Part shown: positions 9,001 to 14,113 of the stretch, one piece after another
How positions within the stretch are numbered: the first letter of the stretch is position 1
Layout of the letters: each line of letters begins with the position of its first letter
Source of the DNA: Allosphingosinicella sp.
GTDB lineage: Bacteria; Pseudomonadota; Alphaproteobacteria; Sphingomonadales; Sphingomonadaceae
Length of the DNA: 14,862 nucleotides
Direction of reading: 5' to 3'
NCBI GenBank assembly: GCA_030146745.1
Contig: JASLBD010000300.1
Location: 1 to 14,862, forward strand
Position numbers and translations under genes: made by a program
Notes under the pieces: model-generated
What the model was told of the DNA's origin: nothing
The model's input: the letters and a program-made list of their open reading frames with translations, nothing else
The model's database searches: none

Positions 9001-9545
9001 ATCAGGCGATCACGGCGATCCGGGAGGGTCTCATGACCTTCCTGAAGACCGGGCGGCCTTCCATCTACGCCGAGGCTCTGGGCTGGCTGACGGCCGGCGC
9101 CTGCGAGATCGCACTGGGCTCTGCCGCGCGCGCTAAGCCGCTGTTCGGAGAAGCGACCGCCAGCGCGGCCCGGTGTCGAAACCTGCGCATTCGATGGAAG
9201 GCTCATCTTGCCTATGCGTCTGCGGCCGCTGCGGCCGACGGCGCGTCCAGCGAGAGCGGTCATGCCCGCTATGCCGGGCAGCTGCTTGCCGACTCGCTCC
9301 AGCATGTCGACGGCGGCGCGCGCGACGCCTGGGGGCGGACGATCCGGCTGCCTCTCGAACATGCACGCAGGCTGTGTGGCGGCGACGCACGGCTCGACAG
9401 CATCATCGCCGACATAGACGGCGGCAATCCGCCGTCCTGGCTGGTCGAATGGAGCGCACGCCCAGCGGCGCTGAGCCGGGCCGGTGAGCCGTTCCAGATC
9501 CTTCATGTCCGCCGCGGTCCGACGGACATCTTCCTGATGGGCTAA
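6018..9545 (+). CDS. predicted Mrr-like nuclease / STAND-type ATPase / helical repeat protein, candidate antiphage effector
   Basis: The product is 1175 residues. Residues 15-185 look like a restriction-endonuclease fold of the Mrr type, with GDGGLDFLG at 53-61 and GQVKRS at 83-88. D58 and the Q84-x-K86 pair would be the metal-binding set. Residues 195-310 are beta-rich and may be an Ig-like or linker domain. A P-loop ATPase follows, with Walker A GPGGIGKS at 355-362. The Walker-B-like strand ALHLSNMHWTD at 480-490 is of the AfsR/MalT type but lacks the usual acidic pair. A winged-helix-like segment (about 635-720, LVDLIAARVEF...FEFLHESYREAF) leads into TPR-like helices to the C-terminus. The order effector, STAND ATPase, repeat sensor matches antiviral STAND (Avs) proteins, where repeats detect a phage product and the nuclease is then released; this is inference by architecture. 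ATG 6018 is preferred (GGGAG just upstream, homology starts soon after); GTG 5961 is possible. It ends 8 bases from a convergent gene. Confidence 0.82.
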   Translation: MTTKRHPASAFRLRQVDLSEIGDKDVQPLEILVVDTLAELCPEVEWSATQAQGDGGLDFLGLAKSINLHMRSGDIVFRYTIVGQVKRSAKFRSEDLDSTLGKLRRLVRAKKIVVSQLLFVFSSEGRAIARYTIEAPEFAEPVFPGVPVNVIDAADLVWLWAQFGQERFEVLRPAYSDAEFAALLGHLQQLAAEWRVPQLELEVGQPTGRKVVGADLELRVGIRVAAAYPGQKLAVQLRPAADVDLVRPLALLAGPDRPALVPIDDLGRAQLSLRLRARSTGLLPLGELDIFLASGAPGEQRPILTRPLGTIDIAPDPSGRYVRFLHRPNAGSQGALDRLTRSVATRGVEVVAVLGPGGIGKSRTIDELFNRLDPHSGIGGSTLWSLVRVDHDTQRASGGRFLGDCLRGLAFPHPSPADPTLADSEAAILDWLGRFVGDGTAALQAGLAAIDGKGGEAGAEAAAFILLTAIIARLRDGPIALHLSNMHWTDGFEIDVIIELMHRLAAVERQLPNGVLLILEGREGEMVESRADSDLTTEAWRRLYESRLTHTRLVMRPWSDEDSQLFLEELITALAGRPLNDSSAQQRIVDHVLKSSLGNPMQIIEHVRLLVDNRWLRIEPDGSAVFDPPVRPPSSLVDLIAARVEFINRESGNDEIVALLKICAEIGLRTDPDLFGAITNALSDARLLATLSHWRVAKVREGEVRDFEFLHESYREAFRRIGWRSKGGERLRRAALARLSPAAEQPPDRAVAACRLAQLAPDSDLRAAAADLEAVLARHRGEPQAVVALCRELLDLPKHVLDWQRRFALACTLADTLVVYGNWEEALQAIERAQRDLGELGRGHAMETAQLAYRAGNMLGDVHRMRDGIDCVRQGLRALDEVGQDGDPAEAIATRELLENRLGVLLWFSGRLNEGIGHQYRALRSALKHDQGGERELLFSNEVGMSMTFRYPSRGLRLLDRAVALLERLGETCDPSNDYARVQRDIARLVLAGEDQAITAIREGLMTFLKTGRPSIYAEALGWLTAGACEIALGSAARAKPLFGEATASAARCRNLRIRWKAHLAYASAAAAADGASSESGHARYAGQLLADSLQHVDGGARDAWGRTIRLPLEHARRLCGGDARLDSIIADIDGGNPPSWLVEWSARPAALSRAGEPFQILHVRRGPTDIFLMG

Positions 9546-9549
9546 GCAG

Positions 9550-9564
9550 GCGGCTACCGGCCGC
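9550..9564. terminator. short GC hairpin at the meeting point of convergent genes
   Basis: GCGGC at 9550-9554 pairs with GCCGC at 9560-9564 around a 5-base loop. It begins 5 bases after the STAND gene stop codon and covers the stop codon of the aminotransferase. It is short and lacks a T-tract, so its role in ending either transcript is uncertain. Confidence 0.2.
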
Positions 9565-10729
9565 GCCAGGCGAGCAAGGCGCTCCTCAAAGCCTCTTCGA
9601 GTTGGTCCCAATCGCCGGGGCAGTGGGCGTCGCTGCCGTGGAACCAGCCCCGGCTGTACAGGCCGCGCCGGCCGAGCTCCGAGGCGAGATGCCGGCGAAA
9701 AGGGTCCGTCCGGAACGATCGTCCCCGCCGCTCGATCGAAAAGAAGCCTGGATGTGTGACGAGAGCGAGTTCGTCGCCCAGCCCGAGCGCCTCGACGTCT
9801 CCGGAGACAGCGGCGACCATCCTGTCGAGTTCGTTCCGCCATGAGGGCCAGACGGGCGCGCGGGCGAGCAAGGCCTCTGCGGCGATCAATCCGGCCAGGC
9901 TCCAGGTTTCGCTCCAATTGGTCGAGCTGATCTTCGCCGACTCGGTCCGATCGATCAGGGCCGAGGGGCCGAGCAGGGCGGCGACGGGCATGCCGTTGGC
10001 AAGGCCTTTGCCGATGCAGATCATGTCCGGCTTCGCGCCGCGCTCGGCGGCGCTGCCGAGCCGCGAATACTTGAGGTGCGAGGTCACCTCGTCGCAAACG
10101 GTCGCCGCGCCCAGCCGCTGGGCCCTCTCGATCAGCGCCTGCAACCCCGTCCCCGGCCATACCTCGGGCCTCGTCACCACGGCGGCGAGGCGGCTGCCGA
10201 CCTCGTCCAGCCTTGCCAGAGCGGCTTCGGCCCCAAGTGACGGATCCAAGGTCAGAGCGAGCTTTGAAACCGCGTCCGGGACTCCCAGCGAGTCCGGTTC
10301 CGCCGAATAGGCGCCGGCGACGGCCCAGTCGTGCCAGCCATGGTAGCCGTCGCTCAGCACGAGGTCCCGGCCGGTCGCCTGGCGAGCCAGCCGAATGGCG
10401 ACGGCGCAACTGTCTGCGCCAGTCTTGAAAAAGCGCACCGTTTCATAGCGGCCGAGGCGCGAGAGCAACGTCCGCGCAGCCTCCGCCTCGATGACCGAAG
10501 GGACGGTCGGCGCCCCGGCCGCCAGCGCACGGGTGGCGGCGGCGACGATCTCTTCACGGCCGTGGCCCCAGACCACCGAGCCCAGGCAGAGATCGAAATC
10601 GAGCCAGGCCTTTCCCTGCCTGTCCCAGAAACGCGCTCCCTCGCCGCGAAGCCACAGGTCGGGCCCGCCGTCGGCGGTCGCGACCAACGGAACCTTGCCG
10701 CTCGTGCTGCAGAAGGGCGGCCCGCTCAT
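9554..10729 (-). CDS. class-III PLP-dependent aminotransferase (glutamate-1-semialdehyde aminomutase-like)
   Basis: The product is 391 residues. The fold-type I aminotransferase signature is clear: FKTGADSCAVAIRLAR (101-116) at the cofactor phosphate region, GYHGWHDW (128-135) with the aromatic pair that stacks on PLP, D213 in CDEVTSHLKYS, which pairs with the pyridine nitrogen, and the Schiff-base lysine K241 in CIGKGLANGMP. It resembles GSA-aminomutase-like enzymes found in polysaccharide and secondary-metabolite loci rather than the longer housekeeping HemL. ATG at 10729 overlaps the upstream TGA as ATGA and has GGAGAAGG in front, so it is preferred to the ATG at 10750 inside the upstream gene. 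The overlap implies co-transcription and translational coupling with the family-2 glycosyltransferase. A likely role is to aminate a keto-sugar or small precursor for the same glycan; the substrate is unknown. Confidence 0.88.
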   Translation of the reverse strand: MSGPPFCSTSGKVPLVATADGGPDLWLRGEGARFWDRQGKAWLDFDLCLGSVVWGHGREEIVAAATRALAAGAPTVPSVIEAEAARTLLSRLGRYETVRFFKTGADSCAVAIRLARQATGRDLVLSDGYHGWHDWAVAGAYSAEPDSLGVPDAVSKLALTLDPSLGAEAALARLDEVGSRLAAVVTRPEVWPGTGLQALIERAQRLGAATVCDEVTSHLKYSRLGSAAERGAKPDMICIGKGLANGMPVAALLGPSALIDRTESAKISSTNWSETWSLAGLIAAEALLARAPVWPSWRNELDRMVAAVSGDVEALGLGDELALVTHPGFFSIERRGRSFRTDPFRRHLASELGRRGLYSRGWFHGSDAHCPGDWDQLEEALRSALLAWRGR

Positions 10730-11880
10730 CGCACCTTCTCCCCCGGCCATGCGCTCGGCAGGAGCCGCTGCGCCTGCACGACGTTGCCATGGAAGTCGAC
10801 GACAATGTCCTCGGCGCAGTTCCGCCGCCGCCGCTCGAAGAAATAATGGTTTCCTCGCAGCCGGGCGAAATTTTCGACCAGAAAGACGAGGCCGCGCGGA
10901 TCGTCGAAGCCGTCGGCGCCGAGAACCAGCGGCAGTGCGATCGGACCGTTGCCCGGAGCGCGATGAGCAAGCTGAACTCGGTCCTTGAAGGCAATGCCGC
11001 AGCGCGCTTCCGCCTCTTCCCAGAAACGCGGCGCGCTGACCCGATCGCTGTGCAGGTCAATTCCGGCGAGGTCGCGTCCCGAGGCCGCCACGTCGAGCAG
11101 GGCCCGCCGGAGCGGGGCTTCGACATAGCGCCACAGATCTTCGGTGATCGACTCGCCCCAGCGGCTCCAGAAGACCGCCAGGTTGCGCTTCTGCGCGGCG
11201 ATGCGGTGAGGGCCGGAGCTGAACTCCCAATGATAGGCGCGCGCCGCCGGAGTGACCAGCAATTGCCCGACCCGGCCGAGCCTCAAGGCCAGGTCGAGAT
11301 CGTCATAGGCCTGATGATAATGCTCGTCGAAGCCACCCGCATCGCGGAACTGGTCGCCGCGGAAGGCGCCGAAGCCGAAGGTCATGCTCTGCACCGCGAA
11401 CGGCTCCTCCGGCAGAGCCTCGATCGTGGCGTTGAGGAAGGTGTGTCGACCCACCATCCCGTAGAATGTGAGGCCGGCATGGTTGATGCCGCCGGACTGC
11501 GGGTAGAGGAGCACCCCGGACACCGCCGAGACGGATCGGTCCGAAAAGGGCGCGCAGAGGGCGCCGACCCATTCCCCCTCGAGAATAGAGTCGCTCTCCA
11601 GGCGGATCACGATTTCGCCGGTGGCGCGGGCGAGCGCCTCGTTGCACGATCGCCCCTCCCCCAGCGGCGTCGGGTGGCGGATGAGGACGACGTCGAAGCG
11701 GGTCGAAAGATCCGCGCAAGCGCGATCGATCACTTCGCGCGCATCGCCATTGCATCCATCGTCGATGAGGATCAGCTGCGGCCCCGGCGGCAGAGTAGCC
11801 CGAAGACTGGTGATGAACATCGCCAGGATCGGCGCTTGCTGGAGAATTGGAACGATGATGGAGACCGTCGAAGCGAGCAC
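10726..11880 (-). CDS. GT2-family glycosyltransferase (GT-A fold)
   Basis: The product is 384 residues from GTG at 11880, or 400 from ATG at 11928. The GT-A core begins at once: TVSIIVPI, then the UDP-binding LILIDDG (D40/D41), the DxD-equivalent LESDS (94-98) and the acceptor-side AGGFDEHYHQAYDDLDLALRL (181-201), whose D193/D194 resemble the catalytic acidic pair in GT2 enzymes. The C-terminal 160 residues are not a domain I recognise. GTG 11880 is preceded by GGAGG four bases away and puts the GT-A strand at residue 5, as in most GT2 proteins. ATG 11928 lacks a proper ribosome site and its first codons are made of the 18-base dyad repeat. There is no transmembrane segment. First gene of a two-gene unit with the aminotransferase. 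Donor and acceptor unknown. Confidence 0.85.
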   Translation of the reverse strand: MLASTVSIIVPILQQAPILAMFITSLRATLPPGPQLILIDDGCNGDAREVIDRACADLSTRFDVVLIRHPTPLGEGRSCNEALARATGEIVIRLESDSILEGEWVGALCAPFSDRSVSAVSGVLLYPQSGGINHAGLTFYGMVGRHTFLNATIEALPEEPFAVQSMTFGFGAFRGDQFRDAGGFDEHYHQAYDDLDLALRLGRVGQLLVTPAARAYHWEFSSGPHRIAAQKRNLAVFWSRWGESITEDLWRYVEAPLRRALLDVAASGRDLAGIDLHSDRVSAPRFWEEAEARCGIAFKDRVQLAHRAPGNGPIALPLVLGADGFDDPRGLVFLVENFARLRGNHYFFERRRRNCAEDIVVDFHGNVVQAQRLLPSAWPGEKVR

Positions 11881-11904
11881 CGATCCTCCAGCCGCTGCCG
11901 CGGT

Positions 11905-11922
11905 CGATAATTCCTGATTATC
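11905..11922 (-). repeat. 18-base dyad repeat, copy B (inverted partner at 5911-5928)
   Basis: Read on the minus strand this is GATAATCAGGAATTATCG, identical to copy A over all 18 bases. Here the dyad extends to 7-base arms (CGATAAT / ATTATCG). It ends 24 bases before the preferred GTG start of the family-2 glycosyltransferase gene, and covers codons 3-8 if that gene starts at ATG 11928. Orientation relative to the downstream gene is the same as for copy A. Confidence 0.7.
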
Positions 11923-11928
11923 GATCAT

Positions 11929-12301
11929 CCGCCGGCGTGCGGCAGGCTTTGGAAGGACAGGTCAGAGAAAGAGCGCGGCCGCTCGAATGGATGCAGCTGA
12001 TGCCTCTACGAGGAACCATCATCGGTCCGAAGGAAAATGGCAGACGTGGTGGACTTCAGCCGGTTCGATCACCGGCCGACCCCATCGCCCTCGAAGCCGC
12101 ATTGATCGGGCATTCCCCTGCCGGATTCCGCGCAGGCCGAAGGTTGCCGATCCTGGGTAATCCCGAAAGGGCGGTTACATCCGCGCCGGCAGCGGGACAG
12201 TTCGGATCTGCGGTCGGTCCTCCCCGGCCGGTCTGCCGCGACAATATGCGACAAATTCGCCTGTCTTCCGGTATGGCTCAGCGACACCGTCAGCAAGCCC
12301 T
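11929..12301. other. unassigned stretch between glycosyltransferase gene and IS remnant
   Basis: About 370 bases with no supported gene. A long plus-strand frame crosses it (from 11937) but is out of frame with the transposase homology that it overlaps. The promoter of the minus-strand glycosyltransferase operon should lie at the left end. No left terminal repeat of the IS481 element is visible here, so the element has lost its 5' part and this DNA is probably the product of that deletion. Confidence 0.4.
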
Positions 12302-13173
12302 TCAATCCCCGCGAGCTGCACGATCCATGCCGTGCTCGACCGCCATGGCCTGGTCAAGCGGATGCGGCCGCGGCGGCGCTCGACCGGAACGGCTCTCTCG
12401 CAAGGCGCGCGGCCCAACGACCTGTGGTGCGCCGACTTCAAGGGCGAGTTCAAGCTCGGCAACGGCCGCTATTGCTACCCGCTCACCGTCACCGACCATG
12501 CCTCGCGCTACCTGCTTTTGTGCGAGGCGCTGGAGTCGGTCCGCGAGGCGTCGGCGATCGCCGCCTTCGAGCAGCTGTTTTGGAGCGCGGCCTGCCAGGC
12601 GCGATCCGCTCGGATAACGGCATACCCTTCGCCAGCCCCAACGGGCTCTACAACCTCTCGAAGCTGTCGGTCTGGTGGCTGAGGCTCGGCATCGGGATCG
12701 AGCGCATCGAGCCGGGCCGCCCGCAGCAGAACGGGCGCCACGAACGCATGCACCTCACCCTCAAGCAGGAAGCGACCAGGCCCGCCGGCATGAACTTCCT
12801 CCAGCAGCAGGGCCGCTTCGACGCCTTCGTCGGCGAATATAACGATGAGCGGCCGCACGAAGCACTCGCCATGAAAGTCCCGGCCGAAGCCTACGCCCCC
12901 TCAGAGCGAAGCTATGAAGGGCTGCCCGAGCTCGACTACCCCCTCCACGACCGCGACGTCACCGTCACCTGCTGCGGACGTATCTGCATGCACCGAAAGA
13001 AGATCAACATCTCAACCGTGCTCGCCGGCCAGCGCCTCGGAATCAAGGAAGTCGACGACGGCATCTGGCTCGTCAGCTTCATCCACTACGACTTGGGATA
13101 TATCGACCTGGAGCAACGCACATTGCAAACCCTCGACAACCCGTTCGGCCCGAGGTTGTCACCCATGTCTTAG
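12302..13173 (+). pseudogene. IS481-family transposase, 5'-truncated and frameshifted
   Basis: Homology begins around IPASCTIHAVLDRHGLVKR (12305 on) in one frame. That frame contains NDLWCADFKGEF with the first catalytic Asp of the DDE integrase core. At 12581-12585 the reading must shift: the first frame ends sensibly at EQLFW, and the next frame continues as ERGLPGAIRSDNG (second Asp), PQQNGRHERMHL (catalytic Glu) and the family-typical C-terminus CMHRKKINISTVLAGQRLG...LSPMS, with TAG at 13171-13173. One missing G (TGGGAG read as TGGAG) would explain the shift. The N-terminal helix-turn-helix half, about 100 codons, is absent. The copy should be inactive. It separates the glycosyltransferase operon from tRNA-Ser. 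Confidence 0.85.
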
Positions 13174-13193
13174 GAACAATCTGTCACCCATGT
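13157..13193 (+). repeat. 12-base direct repeat at the right end of the IS remnant
   Basis: TGTCACCCATGT occurs at 13157-13168, overlapping the end of the transposase frame, and again at 13182-13193, with start points 25 bases apart. Repeated subterminal motifs near an IS end are often transposase-binding sites; this is inference. Confidence 0.55.
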
Positions 13194-13207
13194 GTCCGGG
13201 CTGGACA
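13191..13207 (+). mobile_element. probable right terminus of the IS481-family element
   Basis: After the transposase stop, the sequence TGTGTCCGGGCTGGACA ends with bases that read TGTCCAGCCC inward, the TG-start form usual for IS481-type terminal repeats. No matching left terminus is present between 11929 and 12301. The exact end is uncertain by a few bases, because a palindrome CAATATTG (13206-13213) follows immediately and could be target sequence. Confidence 0.45.
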
Positions 13208-13217
13208 ATATTGGCTC

Positions 13218-13310
13218 TGGCGGAGACGGAGGGATTCGAACCCTCGGTAGGAGTAATCCCCCTACGGCGGTTTAGCAAACCGCTGGTTTCAGCCACTCAC
13301 CCACGTCTCC
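13218..13310 (-). tRNA. tRNA-Ser, anticodon GCT
   Basis: On the minus strand a full type-II tRNA folds from 13310 to 13221, with CCA encoded at 13220-13218. The acceptor stem GGAGACG pairs with CGTCTCC. The anticodon stem is GCGGT/ACCGC with loop TTGCTAA, giving anticodon GCT (plus-strand positions 13274-13276) for AGC/AGT serine codons. The long variable arm GTAGGGGGATTACTCCTAC and the T-arm GAGGG-TTCGAAT-CCCTC are typical of tRNA-Ser. Its 3' end points at the IS remnant and the defence/glycan segment, the usual side for integrated elements. The IS end lies about 10 bases from the CCA, so any native terminator has been replaced. Confidence 0.97.
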
Positions 13311-13328
13311 GGCGCCGAAGCGACGCCC

Positions 13329-13355
13329 TATATAGGCGCGAATCCAATCGTTCAA
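13329..13355 (-). promoter_or_regulatory. likely promoter of tRNA-Ser
   Basis: Upstream of the tRNA on the minus strand, TTGAAC (13355-13350) and TATATA (13334-13329) are spaced by 15 bases. The -10 element is 18 bases from the mature tRNA 5' end, a normal position for a sigma-70-type tRNA promoter. The spacing is slightly short. Confidence 0.5.
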
Positions 13356-13424
13356 CCGAGCCGTGAAGGCTCATCGCCCGCCCGCGCTCTTGCACCCCCG
13401 GCGGCGGAGCGGTAGCCCGGGGCC

Positions 13425-14072
13425 ATGGAGGTCGTCGGCGGCTACGAGGAGCAGGGCTACGCGCATCTACGGGGGCTGGTTGATGGTCGGGTTGCGGGGG
13501 CCTTCCTGCATCGGATTGCGAAGGATCTCGGCAAGACCGCTCTACCGCTTCGAGGCAAGGACGCCCATCCCCGAGTGCTCAAGCGGCCGGCCCTCCAGGT
13601 TTTCAGCGCCGATTACGCGCCGATGCAATTCTTCCTCTTCGGCCTCACTCCCCTGATGAGCCGGATCGTCGGCCGCGAGCTCCTTCCCACCTACGATTAC
13701 TTCCGGGTCTACCGCGCCGGCGACATCTGCCGGGTCCATTCCGACCGCGACGCCTGCGAGCACAGCCTCTCGCTCACCCTCGACTATAGCGACGGCAAGG
13801 TCTGGGACCTCGAGATCGGCAGCCGGGCGCTTCCCGGCGTCCAGAAGCTCGTGACCGAGGATTTCGGCGACGAGACCTACGCCTCGGTGGCAATGGCGCC
13901 GGGAGACGCCCTATTGTACCGCGGCATCCACCGCCGCCACGGGCGCATGACCCCGAACCCCAACCGCTGGTCCGCCCACCTTTTCCTGCACTGGGTCGAG
14001 GCCGAGGGCGAGTATCGCGATCAGGCTTTCCAGGGCGCCGACCCCGCGCCAGGCAAGGTCAATTTCGGCTGA
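13425..14072 (+). CDS. 2-oxoglutarate/Fe(II)-dependent oxygenase-like protein
   Basis: The product is 215 residues. It has the double-stranded beta-helix layout of 2OG-Fe(II) oxygenases. YFRVYRAGDICRVHSDRDACEHSLSLTLDY spans about 92-121 and contains the H-x-D pair H105/D107. APGDALLYRGIHRRHGRM (158-175) offers the distal iron-binding His, H169 or H172. The SAHLFLHW strand (183-190) follows, with R181 or R174 a candidate 2OG-binding residue. Such enzymes hydroxylate proteins, amino acids or small molecules; the substrate here is unknown. Strand, length and motif order resemble prolyl-hydroxylase-like bacterial members. Start is ATG at 13425, with GGCGGAG at 13404-13410 as a distant ribosome site. 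It is followed 41 bases later by serS on the same strand, so the two may be co-transcribed. Confidence 0.75.
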   Translation: MEVVGGYEEQGYAHLRGLVDGRVAGAFLHRIAKDLGKTALPLRGKDAHPRVLKRPALQVFSADYAPMQFFLFGLTPLMSRIVGRELLPTYDYFRVYRAGDICRVHSDRDACEHSLSLTLDYSDGKVWDLEIGSRALPGVQKLVTEDFGDETYASVAMAPGDALLYRGIHRRHGRMTPNPNRWSAHLFLHWVEAEGEYRDQAFQGADPAPGKVNFG

Positions 14073-14113
14073 CCCAGGTTGGCTTCCCGTCTTTTGGGCG
14101 CTAGGCGCCGCGG

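Noticed and set aside
7752..10409. 885-codon open frame on the minus strand
   Set aside because: It is antisense to the nuclease-STAND gene and out of frame with the aminotransferase. Arg/Pro/Gly-rich, motif-free composition is typical of a shadow frame in GC-rich DNA.
10789..11910. 373-codon open frame on the plus strand
   Set aside because: Antisense to the family-2 glycosyltransferase. No recognisable features.
12037..12105. 22-residue frame beginning MADVVDFSRF
   Set aside because: The ATG follows AAGGA by only two bases, and there is no evidence of conservation. It could be a fragment of a lost gene, but I cannot support it.
11937..12617. 226-codon plus-strand frame covering the gap and part of the IS
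   Set aside because: It overlaps the transposase homology out of frame and has no domain features.
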